Shown here: piece after piece, positions 14,284 to 27,350 of the stretch | How positions within the stretch are numbered: position 1 is the first letter of the stretch | Layout of the letters: the number at the start of each line of letters is the position of its first letter | Source of the DNA: Lineus longissimus | Lineage: Eukaryota; Nemertea; Pilidiophora; Heteronemertea; Lineidae | Reading direction: 5' to 3' | Assembly (NCBI RefSeq): GCF_910592395.1 | Contig: NC_088309.1 | Coordinates: forward strand, 25,298,599-25,362,598 | Length of the DNA stretch: 64,000 nucleotides | Program-made: the position numbers and the translations under genes | The notes under the pieces: generated by a model | Told to the model about the DNA's origin: nothing | Database searches by the model: none | What the model saw: only the letters and a program-made list of their open reading frames with translations

Positions 14284-14289
14284 TTTATT
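14284..14289 (-). terminator. AATAAA polyadenylation signal of the BH3 gene
   Basis: TTTATT on the plus strand reads AATAAA on the minus strand, 82 bases after the stop codon of the BH3-protein gene. Position and motif fit a short 3' UTR. Confidence 0.55.
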
Positions 14290-14370
14290 CTTTACCTTAT
14301 TCAGCACAACATCTCCTAAGTCATAATCTTGAGGTAAATCGAACATACAAGATTGCAAATAGTCCCAATG

Positions 14371-14715
14371 CTATAACTGGTGTTCGACATATTTGTCACA
14401 GATCCAAATCAGGGCCTGCAACATGAAACCTGTCGGCCGTAGCACCTCAAAGACATTTCTCCAAGCAAGGACTTGTAACGGTAAGTTCCGACGGAGCTTC
14501 AAAACACTGTGAGAGTCCAAGTCATCGCCTATAAGGCGCAAATGGAGAGCAACTTGGTCTAAAGTCCTCTGATCCATTGCACTGGAATTCATAGAGTAAT
14601 CCCAAGAAGGTTGTGCACCATAGTCCAAATTCGGTGTAAATAATCCGTTGTGTTCTTGAAGCATCAAAGCTTCCACGTCGCAGTTCACTGCATCTGCAGC
14701 TTCCTCAATATGCAT
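14371..14715 (-). CDS. Likely BH3-only apoptosis regulator
   Basis: A 114-residue open frame, apparently single-exon, starting at the first in-frame ATG (14715, A at -3) after an upstream in-frame stop. Residues of about 52-64 read VALHLRLIGDDLD, which fits the BH3 consensus (Leu-x3-4-Gly-Asp-acidic) of BIK, BAX and BAK. No NWGR-like BH1 or BH2 follows, and the protein is far shorter than multidomain BCL-2 proteins, so a BH3-only pro-apoptotic role (binding the groove of anti-apoptotic BCL-2 proteins at mitochondria) is the best guess. The C-terminal 35 residues contain a short hydrophobic stretch (GFMLQALIWICDKY) that could contact membrane. A polyadenylation signal follows, and TATA-like and CCAAT motifs precede it. 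The function is inferred from one short motif; chance resemblance is possible. Confidence 0.6.
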   Translation of the reverse strand: MHIEEAADAVNCDVEALMLQEHNGLFTPNLDYGAQPSWDYSMNSSAMDQRTLDQVALHLRLIGDDLDSHSVLKLRRNLPLQVLAWRNVFEVLRPTGFMLQALIWICDKYVEHQL

Positions 14716-14789
14716 ATTGTTTGTTTGTTTCAACTAATGTTTGGGGAAGTAGAGTACCCTCCTCGAGAAACACTCTATAATCCAATGCT

Positions 14790-15015
14790 GTTATATATAT
14801 TAAGAACGAAGAAGTGGTTTCTAACTTCTTTTGGGAGACATTAAGTTAACCTCCACTTTTGCTGATATTATTGTTGACTGGTGCTCCCGCGCAAAATTTC
14901 CCTTTTTATCCACTGATTGTCACGTGACTGGTTGGTACGTGACGAACACGGGGTGCGACTTTCATTGGCTGCTGGCACCTCACTCCTGCACCGAATGGGC
15001 GGGAACCACGTGCTC
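14790..15015 (-). promoter_or_regulatory. Putative promoter of the BH3 gene
   Basis: Read on the minus strand towards the ATG at 14715: CACGTG E-box (15007-15012), GGGCGGG GC-box on the plus strand (14997-15003), CCAAT (ATTGG on plus, 14964-14968), a second CACGTG (14921-14926), then TATATATA (14792-14800) about 80 bases before the ATG. The block is more GC-rich than its surroundings. Paired E-boxes would allow control by bHLH-zip factors of the MYC/USF type; that is inference. Confidence 0.4.
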
Positions 15016-16217
15016 AGAAGTTCAATGTGAAGCCACTTAGGGACGACCCTCCTTCTGGCATTGATTGCGCTGAAATGTAATTCACGCTTTGTGATGATAT
15101 CATGGTTTTGTCGCTATTCAAATTATAATATCACGCTCATTTCCAACACGAGGCAGGTATGACTCAGTTTGTTTACCCAGCAGTGCTGACATCTGTTTGT
15201 TGTATGAGAAACTGCATGAAGCGAACACAAGTAAATCCTCCATTGTTATTAATAATTTGTTTTTGTTTTTACCAGATAAAACAATAATACTTGGCCTTTT
15301 TGAAACGACCAAAATATTTTACGCTGAGACATATATTTAAAAACATGTCGATTATTGTTACGTTTCCAAATCTGCAATCAGAAGAAAGCGGAACGGTAGG
15401 AATATTCTGTTTAGATGATACTCAACTCGGTATTAACGAGATCTCAAAACTCTCGACAAACTGGCCAAAACAACCCTTAACAAAATTATCGAAATTTACT
15501 GAGTAACACAAAAAAGTTATTTTATTTTCCCACTTACCTGACAAATAAGGCGTCCAAGTCACAAAACAAGTAAAAGAAATTGAGAGATTTGATTTCAGCC
15601 GCAGGGTTTAACGGTTTTTTTCTGAAGGAGTCGTCTCCTGTAGCATAACAATCGCCAGTTGACTCCTTACTGCTCACTGAGCGCAGGTATTGCGCAGTTC
15701 GTATTTATACTCTCGCATCTCGTTGTTGACAAATTGCCGTTATTTTTTTCAATGTGATATCCCCGTTTTATGAAGCAACTTTGGGTGCTCTAATTTTCAA
15801 TGACTCCCAGTTTTCAAAGGTTAATCAGGACAATTAATGTATGAAAATACATTTCCAAAATCTATTTATAGATGGGTGCATTTTGAATTACTTGAAGAGA
15901 ATCGATCGCATCTTGGCAGGGCGCCATTGTTTTTTTCAGACAACGTCATAAATATGGCCGAATTTCATACGTGGCAACGAACCGAAACATATACCGGGTA
16001 TTATCTGCACAGGGCGTCTTTCTCAATAGATTAGAAATGAAAGAAGTGCACAATTAAAATCATGATCTTTAAACGTGAGATGAGTATTGCAGATCAGTAG
16101 ATGTATAAATAAAAGCTTTGAATTCCAAATTATGCTGCGTTTTTGTTTTAAAATTACAAACAAAAATTTGGCGAAATCACCAAAATCATTTCTTGGAAGC
16201 GCATGACTTAAAAAGGC

Positions 16218-16350
16218 GTAACATCAGACGGGCAAAACCATAACGTGGCCAGACAGGGGAGTCCTGGTAGTGCATGTAGTGCATTGCATCAATACTACAT
16301 GTACAGGTGACCCCCTATTGGGCAGTAGGCCTACTCATTCACCTGTTACC
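16218..16350 (+). repeat. Dispersed repeat, copy 1
   Basis: About 130 bp sharing long identical words (GGCCAGACAGGGGAGTCCT, GTAGTGCATTGCAT, GTACAGGTGACCCCCTATTG, CATTCACCTGTT) in order with 33300-33425, same orientation. It is non-coding and is probably a small non-autonomous transposon or part of one. Confidence 0.65.
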
Positions 16351-19300
16351 TGTTGGGAACTAAGAATTTTGGTTCCAGAGGCCTGGTAAGGTTTGCTTGA
16401 TCATATGGGACCATGCGGCCATCCTAGGGCCCACAGTAAACGAGTACAATCCTATCATTGATATTAAAGGCTTAAAAGGTCTGCCAAACATTTTAGACAG
16501 GAACTGCCATGTTCTATATCGTACATTCATCCCACAAATTATGGAAAAATGGAAGCCCACTGTTAGTTACATCGATTCGTAGTGGAATAGGAAAGGGGGA
16601 AATTCAACCTCTATAATTCCCATTTCCCCTAACCTTGTAAATGAACGGCCTCGCCCAATACATGATCTATTGTCTTTGAACAAAGCCCGCTCGCACCTAG
16701 GCCGCCTAAATTCCCATTGTTCTACTGTGACGTCTTATGAAAGTGTTATCCGGGCAAATCTTGATAACATCGATCTTTTGTCTGAAACATCGTTTTTGGC
16801 CACTTGCTATTCAAGAGGGACCGGAGGTTAAAGATCCTGAACCCTTACTTTTTTCCGTCGAGAAACGATCGCGACTTATCTCATTATTGGACCCTTTTGC
16901 ATTTTATTTGCAGGTACATGTGTAAACGCTCAAAAAGGCTGACCTCATAAATAGATGGTTAACATTCTAATTAAAAGACATGATGGACGGGGCGTCATGA
17001 TCGACATGATAAGGAAATGAATGGAGATTGATATAATGGGCGGGAGCTCAGCGTTTTTTTTCTGTCAAGATTAATGTCTACTGCGCAGTAAGAAATCGGC
17101 GTCTTTTCGCGATGTTTCTTGTAATTTTCAACTGAACGATTTCTTTGAGAAAGTCGTCAAAGATTACGTTCGTTAAAAAATGAACAAAATTTGAGCCAGT
17201 TTTTTAAGCAAGTACATGCGCTTTCTATGCTTTATGCGTTATTTTCAAAATATTTGAAAAGGTATCAGTTGCTTTGCGACATGCAATGTTGCCTATAGAA
17301 TCCTTCGCCTGTCGTTACAGGACTATATAGATATTTAGTACTGAAAGAAAATAAGTGAGGTTAATGCAGTGTGCTTTCATGAATGTGATCCCTCAGTCAG
17401 CCTATACACGTATAAGGACAACAAACTAAGCCAAATTTTTCACCCTGAAAAAAGCCTTTAGGAAATGATGTGAAAAATTCAACATCTTGGCACAAATCTT
17501 TTCCAGTCTTAATATTGCAATCTTCGCATATGCGTAGATGCATATATATATATGTATATATATGTAGGGCGTTCGCGAATACGAACTATCAAAATTCACT
17601 CCCCGTGTTTTACAGTCCTTTTTTTCAATTGTTGTGTTGAAATTCGGCCTACTAACGCGACTTAGAATGATAAGCCATTTCTCCGTCTTCAGGTACTCCA
17701 CCCATGTGTTACGAATTTTAGGAAAAAAGCTAAAGAAATACATCTAAAAAAAAATCACAATTTCTTTCTGTGCGAGGCCCGTGTCCGGTGTGTGACATGC
17801 GTCTTTATTGATATAGGGAGAACTATGATCATTATTTGGCGACTGTTCAATCTCATGACAAAAATCAGGTGATCACTTTTGCGTGTCAATTTATCATATT
17901 CGATTATCATCGTCATCATCGAATTTCATGCTCCTTTGACAACAATATCTTTATTTCTTGGACTCGAGACTAAAGTCGTTGCCAGTGGGATTAAACTTTG
18001 CGTCATTCCATTGTGTTTACACCCTTTTCAGTCTGCTGTTGATTTTACATTTCCTGTAAAGATACATTTTCAATACGTTATCGTACATGTAACTCTGAAC
18101 TTAATCATTCTCAAAACTTTCTACTTTCAGGAAAGGCCGCAATTGGTGACGATGCAAATCATATTCTCGGTACCTCGGAGGGATGACTGCACGTAGAGCG
18201 TTATCCACGGCACGGCTGTGACCACTACTTGTTCCTGTGTCAAGTACTTTGAGAGAATTGCGATAACGCCGAGAGAAATCCGCAAATACAAGAGATGGGT
18301 TAGCCGCCTATGAGAAGTTCGTTAAACTAAATTTTGCCTCGCAAACTCATCGCAATGGTGACAAATTACCCCAGTTAAACATGCTCGAGGGCTAAAGTGC
18401 CTAAAAATGTTGGCTTTTGCGCAATAACAAACGCAAGTTAATGGGACTAGCAAACAAACTGGAAGCAAAATATATGGAACTCAGCTGCATCTGACAGAAC
18501 TTTGATAAAAATTGAAATAATATGCGACCAGAGAGGTGTCATCAACATCAAACTTATAGCAAAGGTGTTGTGGTCGGTTCACACTGTAATTTTCCCACAA
18601 TAACCTCGGCGTCGATGTTCAACGGCTTTTGGTTGTCTCCAATATGATTATAGAAGCAGAAAAATGTCTACCCCTTATCAGTTCTTTTGAATGAATTGTC
18701 ACCCACCAAAATACATGTAAGGAAAAAAGCATTTCACCAATCACCACTGTGGGCACTGGTACAGTTGTTGTGTGAAAGGAATGACTGAATTCCCTGAATT
18801 TTAGACTTTTTGACACGGAAATTACATACACTTAACAGGATTGAAGGTCGGACGTTCGAAGAAGCAAACGTTTCGGTATTGATTAACCAAGGTAATGAGA
18901 TACCAATGCTCGGACCAGCCTGATGCGCGAGTTGATGGCGACAGGACGGCTGGCTGCTCTACCTGTTGGATGAACGTGTCGAGACCGATCGAATGACTCT
19001 GAGACGGGGTTCTTTTCCTACAAAACGTGTCAGAGTCATTAACAACATAATTGGTTGATCAATCACTGAATTTGGCGCCATACATTCGGAACAACTGCTT
19101 TCAAAAACGAATCTGGTGTCGGCATGCAGGGTTGGTGAACGCTGTCTGGTATTCGCTCATCTGTGCCTTATAAGCACCTCGGAATTGATCAGAGGTAAAA
19201 ACCTTGGTGACCTGGTTTCTTTCAACTATAAGAAATCAGATACTCCATAAAGGAAACGGCTTGGTGGTTTGCAACATAAAATGGTTTTCCATACCTCGGT

Positions 19301-20369
19301 CAGAGTGGCGCGAGCAATCTCATCGAACTGATATACGCAATAACACAAATTTTCTCAAGAGATTTGCTTTATTTGCTAACTACCTTTTATTTCATCTGCC
19401 GGCACGGTCTTGTTCCACGGAAAGGCTCCGTAACGTCTTGACACCACGGAACAAGATCTCGATACGAGGTTTCTCTAGTACTTGAATACATCGATTGTGA
19501 GTAGGCGCCGGATATGTTTCAATGATTAGATGCTACTGGCAAAAATCAAACAAATGGTGTGTTGCAATTAAACAGTAATCAGTAAACTTGCCAGTTCGTG
19601 CTACCTTAGACCAAGATATATGGCAACACGATTGAGTCATTCATCTTGAGCATGTTGAGATCATTATTCTGATGTCGGTTCCATGACCAGATATCCACTT
19701 CTTCGGAGGAGACAGCAATCAACTAACGCCAGTAATGAGTATCGGATAATTGCTTTTTGCCTAGGGTACAATAACAAAACTTTTCTGAGACAGGCTCTTC
19801 TTTTTGTGATATCATTCTTGGTTACTCTAAGTTCTCAGCTATAGTTGTGAATTGTGTAGTGTAAAAAGCCCAGATGGTACCACTAAAGTGTATTGATCTA
19901 TTTGTGATAATGATCTACGAAGTGAGTTTAAGGATCAAACCCAGGTCAGATGGTATGAAAAGGGCCCAGATAAGAAAAAGGGTTCTCACGATATTGAACA
20001 GATTATAGATGTCAAGATACAGCCTTGCAACGTTCAAGTAAACCCCCAGGATTGACACTCAAGATCGACTCCGAACAAAAATGACAACCGTGTATGCTAC
20101 GTACTGGACGAGAGAGAAAGATTGACGAGGTACTGTCCGAATTTCTGAGATGTTGACACTACTTGGCTCCATTCTGTAAGAACCATCATGACTATCAGTA
20201 CGTCTGCTGTATACCTGTACATCGCTATACCTCCTCAGCCTGCTCTTTCTTGTGGAACAAAGAATAAGGTCGTGCAAATCACGGGTGTCAGGAGGACAGT
20301 ACGAACATGTCAATAAATTTGATTTTGGTTTAAATAGTGATTTTGAAAGAGTCGAAAAAGACATCAGTA

Positions 20370-20455
20370 GCTCCGACCTGGAATCGAACCTAACACCCAC
20401 AGAGGTGAAAGGCGTCGGACGAGGTGTTAATTTCGAGCAATCCAACACGCCGATC
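20370..20455 (-). mobile_element. tRNA-like SINE head (possible)
   Basis: The minus strand contains GGTTCGATTCC (20380-20390), an exact match to the RNA polymerase III B-box consensus, followed by AGGTCGGAGC, which is complementary to GTCCGACGCC upstream and could pair as a stem. This looks like a tRNA-derived SINE. I could not identify a clean A-box or a complete cloverleaf, so it is not called as a functional tRNA. Confidence 0.35.
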
Positions 20456-22175
20456 TGAGAACCTCTGGTGAATATTACATTGGGCAGAAAGAGAACACTT
20501 TCTCAAGGCGATCAAATGGCTGCTTTGCTCCAGGGTGGTTTATCTGTTACTGTATCGTTGGCCACGTCAAAAGGTCATCAATCCGAAAGATGCAGCCCTT
20601 AATTATGACACTCTGCCGGGGCGATAGCGATCTAATCGTAAAACCATGTGATAAAACTTTCACACCCATCTGTGCTAGAAGGTCACGAAACTAATGTGGT
20701 ACCTTGAGAGTTGCTGGTAATGATTTGTTTTCTTCAACAGTTGCTTGTACCTCTGCAATCACGGAAGAAAGTGTTAACTGTCCCACGTCCCACTTGCTTC
20801 TTCCAGGGAAGCAATACCCTCACCTTTCTCGACACAAGAGGACCGGCGAAATCTCCCAACCACGCACGAAGATAATTAACCACCGTTTTATGGTAGTAAG
20901 GTACAGTAAATATATCAATCATTTGTGGCAAAAATCTTCAGGATTGGTAAACCAACTGGATTAAATCGTTCAAGAACCATGCTCTTCTGGACGATAATCT
21001 GATTTGCAGCTATCAGAATCACGGAGGTGTAAACGCGACAAATTAAATCAACCACTGTCGGTTGACTCCCGCTGACTGCTCGTGGTTGCCCCAGGCGATG
21101 GCGGGCAGCACTCAGTGGTCATCGCCGCTCGTTTGACACTTAGCAAAATCTTAAATAAGAGCCATTTACTGCTTCTTCTTTGCTTTGATCTCTTCCATTG
21201 TTTTTAGAGTTGCAATAATTGAGAGGTTTCAATCTCGCGCTGCAGGAAGCCTGTCAGCAGAGATCAAATGCCGGACCGGAAGTCCGTAGTGGATGACCAT
21301 GCAAGATGGCCGTCAGTCTGACCTCCGGTATATACCTGTCTGACAGAAGTTGGCTACATCGTGATGTTACATCCGGAATGTAAGGGCTGGGCAGTCTAAA
21401 CCCACAAAAACCGGAAGCGGTGGAAGATGGACACTTACCGGTCATATTCACTGCTCAAAATATAGAGCTTGCGAAATGGAACCTTGCGTGCTCACTTTTA
21501 GTAAATAAAGCGGCCGAGCGCAATTTCAACATCTTTTCGCGATTTTTGATAAATTTCTGTTTAAACAACATGCCTGTTTATTGGGAGTTTTTTCGTCTGC
21601 ATTCGGTGTACCAGCCATAATGGATGTTGTCGCTGAAGACTTTGTATCTCGGCAATTTTACATAATGGAAAGATGACTGGAGATTAAAATACACGATAGC
21701 CGAATACTCTAATTGACTTTCTTTTTAAGTTTTCTTGAGTAAATCTGTCCAATCTGGTTTGGGAAGTAAACCACCCACCCACTTGTTTACGCCTTCCTGT
21801 TTCATGTGCCACGGGCATCGCACTGAAATTTGACGCTCCGTATCAAGTAATCCAGAAATGAAATAAAGATGGTCTAATGAAAAAATTCCTTCTTGCGCGA
21901 ATTATTGAAATTTGAGAATAGTCTATTCTCAAAACTACTACCGGCGACTGCTCCAATCGCCAGCGGTACCTCTTTGATCGCACCGTAATTACGAAATCGT
22001 GTCGTATTTTTACCTTTCAAGGCCGTCTCGTTTTTATTCACAGGATTCGTTTCTTTCTAGCTGACTTATGATAACCGACCCAATTTCACTGCTGGTCCAA
22101 TTGGGACGACTCATTAAGGCCTAACTATGTATTGTTCTAAATAATGCTAAGTTTCATTAACAAGATGAAACGAGT

Positions 22176-24265
22176 TCAGAATAACGGTACAGTAAAATCT
22201 TTGGAATACAGACGACTTCCAACTTCAGCTCCGGATGTTATTGCTCCTTTGAAGAAGTTGACTTTTGAGAGGCGACAATTCCCTGCTGTGGAATAGGACA
22301 GGGACACGCATTTTACGGTCTTGGAGCAGATGAAGATGCAGTTGAGGACGCCACGGGTCTGTTCTTCAGAGAGCTGGTGTCCAACAGGTATGATAGCGTT
22401 CTTACGGTACAGCCGGTATCTGTCGTTGGCACTCGTACCTAAAATTTGAATAGTTGTAGTAATAATTGCAGTTTAAGGGACATCGACCGATAATTGCTTT
22501 TCTCTGGTTGGGGCCCTTTCGGGTGCCATATATCACCAAGAGCTTTAACAAGTGGTTAACTAACCTTAAACTATTTGGCTCCATCTAGAGCAGGTCGTCC
22601 AAGGTCCTCTGTCTCCTACGGTCTTGTGCCGCTGCTTCAATTTGCCTCCATGACAGCATAGCGACCAGGGACTTCAGCTCATGGATCCATGAAAAATATA
22701 TCCTCAAAAAAATCCATGTTTTTGGATGAAAATGTTCATGGATTTATATGATGGTGGATACCAGTCGCCTACGTCATGTACCTCTTTAAATGCCAAGATA
22801 ATTTAGACATCTAATCTATCGTATATTGGAAGTGTTTTGATTTAATTATCTAATCTTACTCTTATCGCCAGCCATATCCTTGGTATACGCCAAGCAATAC
22901 TTCCTAGCATTCTCCATCTCTTCTGGCGAGAGCGCCACCTTGTGTAGCATGACACAGCTCATCCGGCCTCGGAAGTTACTCGAGCGATCAAATCCCGGTC
23001 GCCTTCCAACATAAATGAGTGGAGGCGATGTCAGGTCGAGGTGTTCCTTGGTTATGTGGTACACCTTCGTCTTGTCATTGACCTTGATAGTTAGTGCCCA
23101 ATTCTTCACATCGTAACTAACACCAATGAACAGCCACATGTTGAAGTTTAGGGGAAACGTCTGCTGACGGTAATAAGCCGACGGGGAGGAATTGCGAAAG
23201 AGGAATTGTATAGTTAGTGTTTTATTCGGCCAGTTCCATATGTATGTTGGATGTTGTGGTCGTCGCGGGTTCGACCATTCCCATAAACAGCCGTCTTTTT
23301 TGTCCGTGTAAATGAAACTCGTGTACGAGAAGCTGCCAGCAGCACCGACGTCTAAACCAGAATTATTAATTGTCATGTAGGAATTCCCATTACCAGCGAA
23401 TTGCAGCGCCGTATCTTTCACTCCCGACGGCCCGATGGCGAGTTGCAGCCCATAGCCGACCCCGTTATTCTCATTGCCGGACACATCTTTGGTCATCGAC
23501 CTTGAGTCCATCGGCCAGAAGCCAATCGGAGGGGTGACTTCTGAAAGATTTTTTAAAGGATACCGGTAATAAAAAAATAATAACGTTATCTTCAGGCTGT
23601 GGTTTTAGGCCAGATTCCACTCGGCATTTTTTTGCAATCCATAACGTTTAAGAAACTAACACCTTAAGCTATGTACATGTAACACTGACAGCAATTTTGA
23701 GAATGCAACTGGGGAAATATTCTTGAAAAGTCAAAGATTAATCGTATGATCAATTCATTACTTCGGGATCGAACCTTGTAAGGAGATACGCAACTATAGG
23801 TTCGGCATCGGACCTGCATGTATAGCTATAATTTGTACCCCAGTGAAAATATTGGGGTTAGGGTAGGTTTATAGTGAATGCGGTTGCAACAATAGGCCCT
23901 AGATTTTTTCGACTGCGATATTGCACGCGTGACGGCCTTGTCATTTTACGCACGACTGCATACTCAAACAAAGGATCTGCGATTACGCATGTCCTGTGCG
24001 ATTCAAACAAATCGCGATTACGCATATACAGTCGAACGCGACTTGGAAATGAATGGCAGAGGGCATTCGTTTTTGCAGAACAAGACCCTTCGTTTGGTCG
24101 TTTTGGTGTAGAATGGGGAATAACATTACGAAGTTGTAACGGATGCGCTGGTCGCAATCGTATGCTACGAAAGCCGACCCAAACCCGAACTCGGTTGCAC
24201 CTACCTGGCGAGACCAATATGATGCTCAAAAACCAGACAGTTAGAAATGCATTTGAATCCTCCAT
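22176..24265 (-). CDS. Secreted LamG-PAN lectin-like protein, unit A
   Basis: Three exons on the minus strand: 24265-24205 (signal peptide MEDSNAFLTVWFLSIILVSP), 23540-22860 (LamG) and 22438-22176 (PAN, stop TGA). All junctions are phase 1 with GT-AG introns, giving 334 residues. The middle exon starts PPIGFWPMDS and has the LamG/concanavalin A-like pattern (AGNGNSYMTINNSG, FSYTSFIYTD, WLFIGVSYD, GRMSCVMLHKVALSPEEM). The last exon has a PAN/apple-like cysteine pattern (CIFIC, then KCVSLSYST, then NCRLSK). Such proteins usually bind glycans or proteins outside the cell. Compared with units B and C, the second half of its LamG domain is clearly different while the first half is nearly identical, so the unit looks mosaic. 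It is transcriptionally the last of the array. Confidence 0.82.
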
Positions 24266-25302
24266 CTTCGTCTGTTCCTGACGATATGTGTTTAGAAGTC
24301 GCCAATAAAAATCCTATTGGTATATCTATTAGTAAATCCGAATTAATATATCGTCGGTGTACTATGAAAACCTTGCATCTGCCATTTCGGCCAAATCCCG
24401 GGGGGACGAATTTCATTCTCAAGCTAACTTGCAAGTCCTTTAGAATCCACCGACCAAAAGCCTTTTAGCACCATTACGTTACTTGAAAACCAAGTACTGC
24501 ATCAGTAATGCATTGCAGTTCTACTACATTTTTCGCTCTTCTGTAGAATTGAAAAAAATCAATGCATGTACGAGGTTTTAAAGTACACCAACGATATGTT
24601 TTTTCGCTTATCGGAAATTCTATTCAAAAAAATTTAAATCAATAAACAACCAATATTTGAATGTACATTGATTTAATTTTATTGATGAGGTTTTAAGACT
24701 TTTTATCAGGAATATAAATATTGCCGGTTTAATTGCGTTTACTGTATCTCAAAACAGGCTTAGCATAAGAAATAAGACACGTAAAAGTATGCTTAAATGC
24801 TTAAATTCAATGCCCCCTACAGTTCCAAATTTTCAAATTTAATGTCGGCACAAAGAACAGAGTTGAAACAGGATAAAGTCGTAGACTACATAACCAAGAA
24901 GAAATCATATCCGAGGAAAACTTTGGTGCTAACAATAAAAAAAAAAATCTATTTTGAAGATGTAATGTCTGATGGAGACACTGTCTCCCTACCAAAAACG
25001 AAATCTTGCAATGTAAGTAAAACGGGTGGTGGAAATCGTAGATGAAGTTCACGGAACAATTCATATCGCTGTTGAGTCAAAGAAATAGTGCAATGAATCT
25101 TCAATAACATTTTGTTGACAAGACTGACAACTGCATGGGATTTTCAATCACATGGTTAACATACAAATCATCGTTTAAAAAACCACTACAACAATTCCGT
25201 AAACGACGTGTGAAAAATACTGCCCTCTCTGGTGGTGCAGCAATAAAACCACATATAAAGGTGGCTTAGCAGTAAACAACATGTCTTGGAGAAATTCAAA
25301 AT
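24266..25302. other. Intergenic spacer of the lectin array
   Basis: Spacer between unit A's start and unit B's stop. Much of it recurs with high identity between B and C (27351-28136) and between C and D (30158-31106), including an AT-rich block and the word GATGGAGACACTGTCTCCCT, itself an inverted repeat around ACACTG. Open frames in it are shadows repeated with the duplication. It presumably carries the promoter of unit A; I see no clear TATA box. Confidence 0.6.
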
Positions 25303-27350
25303 TCAAATCTGTTTCAATGAAGCGGTAAAATCCCAGGAATATACAAGACTTCCCACTTCAGCCCCGGTTGTAACTGCACGATGGAAGAAGTTGACCTTTG
25401 ACAGCCGACACCTCCCTGCTGTCGAATAGGACAGGGACACACAGTCTTCGGTCGTCTTGCAGATGATAATGCAATAGAACACATCGCGTGCCTGTTCTTC
25501 TGATAGCTGGTGTGCAACAGGAATATTACTATCCTTCTTATACAATTGGTACCAAGTACCTGAAATCAGACATCACATTATATACATATAGCGTATGACT
25601 GAACTTGTGATGTCTATAGAGATGCCGAAGGGTGTCTGGCCTTGATGCTGGTGACCACTGCTTGGCTGCAGAAGTGTCGAAAAATGTATGTGCTCATTGC
25701 ACAATAACAATTGCAAATGAGACCACACCAACTGGAAACCAAAAGTACTGACCTCTCTTATGGCAAATATTTAGTAGAAATTAAGCTAAAACTTTCGGAG
25801 TTATTCAAGATCAAAAGAAGAATACAATCTTCTTTGTGTCACTTCCTCCAAACCGAATATGATGTTTCATCGACATGGGCAGTATGCTTAATGTTTGAAA
25901 CTCACTCTCAATGCACCACTACAGCAAAAGATAAAACTCTTACCCCCGGTCGGCCGAGTTAAACAATATTCCCTCGTCTTCTCCATCTCCTCTGGCGAGA
26001 GCGCCAACTTGTGTAGCATGATGCAACTCATCCGACCACTGAAGTAACTTCTAAGGGACGTGGCGTCGGTCCCCGGTCTCTTCCCAACATGGATAAGTTC
26101 ACCCTCAGTCAGAGCTAGATTTTTCTTGGTGACGTCAAATTGCTTCACCTTGTCATTCATCTTCAATGTTACTTTCCAATTCTTTACGTCATAACTAACA
26201 CCAATGAACAGCCACATGTTGAAGTTTAGGGAAAACGCCTGCTGATGGTAATGAGCCGACGGGGAGGAATTGCGAAAGAGGAATTGTATAGTTAGTCTTT
26301 TATTCCCCCAGTTCCATATGTATGTGGGATGTTGTGGTCGTCGCGGGTTCGACCATTCCCATAAACATCCGGCCTTTTTGTCCGTGTAAATGAAACTCGT
26401 GTACGAGAAGCTGCCAGCAGCACCGACGTCTAAACCAGAATTATTTATTGTCATGCAGGAATTCCCATTACCAGCGAATTGCAGCGCCGTATCTTTCACT
26501 CCCGACGGCCCGATGGCGAGTTGCAGCCCATAGCCGACCCCGTTATTCTCATTGCCGGACACATCTTTGGTCATCGACCTTGAGTCCATCGGCCAGAAGC
26601 CAATCGGAGGGGTGACTTCTAAAAGATTTTTTAAAGGATACCGGTTATAAAAAAATAATAACGTTATCTTCAGGCTGTAGCTTTAGGCCAGATTCCACTC
26701 GGCTTTTCTTTGCAATCCATAACGTTTAAGAAACTAACACCTTAAGCTATGTACATGTAACACCGACAGCAAGTCGTGATTTTGAGAATGCAACTGGGGA
26801 AATATTCTTGAAAAGTCAAAGATTAATCGTATGATCAATTCATTACTTCGGGATCGAACCTTGTAAGGAGATACGCAACTATAGGTCCGGCATCGGACCT
26901 GCATGTAGAGCTATAATTTGTACCCCAGTGAAAATATTGGGGTTAGGGTAGGTTTACAGTGAATGCGGTTGCAACAATAGGCCCAAGATTTATTCGACTG
27001 CGATAGTGCACGCGTGACGGCCTTGTAATTTTACGCCCAATTGCATACCCAAACAAAGGATCTGCGATTACGCATGTCCTGTGCGATTCAAACAAATCGC
27101 GATTACGCATATACTGTCGAACGCGACTTGGAAATGAATGGCAGAGGGCATTCGTTTTTGCAGAGCAAGACCCTTTGTTTGGGTGTTTTGGTGTAGAATG
27201 GGGAATAACATTACGAAGTTGTAACGGATGCGCTGGTCGCAATCGCATGCTACGAAAGCCGACCCAAACCCGAACTCGATTGCGCCTACCTGGCGAGACC
27301 AATATGATGCTCATAAACCAGACAATTAGAAATGCATTTGAATCCTCCAT
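25303..27350 (-). CDS. Secreted LamG-PAN lectin-like protein, unit B
   Basis: Three minus-strand exons: 27350-27290 (signal peptide beginning MEDSNAFLIVWFMSIILVSP), 26618-25944 (LamG) and 25559-25303 (PAN). Junction phases are all 1, giving 330 residues. The LamG exon is nearly identical to unit C, including the charged segment WKVTLKMNDKVKQFDVTKK. The PAN exon begins GTWYQLYKKDSNIPVAHQLS and has cysteines in CIIICKTTEDCVSLSYSTAGRC. Its C-terminus (DFTASLKQI) differs from C and D (DFTAPLF), the only coding change at that end. The acceptor of exon 2 reads TTTTAG rather than TTTCAG. An extracellular recognition role is inferred from domain content. Confidence 0.83.

Larger units (their letters stand above)
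15016..22175. other. Non-coding region
   Basis: No gene I can support. Open frames are under 130 codons, show no domain and no convincing paired splice sites. Contents: one copy of a dispersed repeat (about 16218-16350, second copy 33300-33425), an AT microsatellite (17543-17563), a tRNA-like SINE head (20370-20455, minus), and an AATAAA on the minus strand (22033-22038) that could serve the last gene of the lectin array. Confidence 0.5.

Noticed and set aside
17426-20448. Several open frames of 90-130 codons
   Set aside because: Low-complexity or composition-driven peptides without domains. One of them (20059-20448) merely spans the SINE-like sequence.
20370-20455. tRNA gene
   Set aside because: There is a B-box, but no complete cloverleaf or convincing acceptor stem, so only a SINE head is proposed.
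22590-22690. Minus-strand peptide AAQDRRRQRTLDDLL resembling the end of an RTE-type reverse transcriptase
   Set aside because: Only about 30 residues open, no WN or LP motif and no retroelement tail; too weak to call.
23756-23800. B-box-like GGTTCGATCCC on the minus strand in lectin intron 1, also in units B and C
   Set aside because: No second promoter box or tRNA fold nearby; it may be a relic but cannot be supported.
23858-24281. Overlapping open frames of about 135 codons on both strands, repeated at 26943-27389 and 29838-30194
   Set aside because: They cover the first intron and signal exon of the lectin units. They recur only because the unit is duplicated; only the 61-nt signal exon at the minus-strand start is real.
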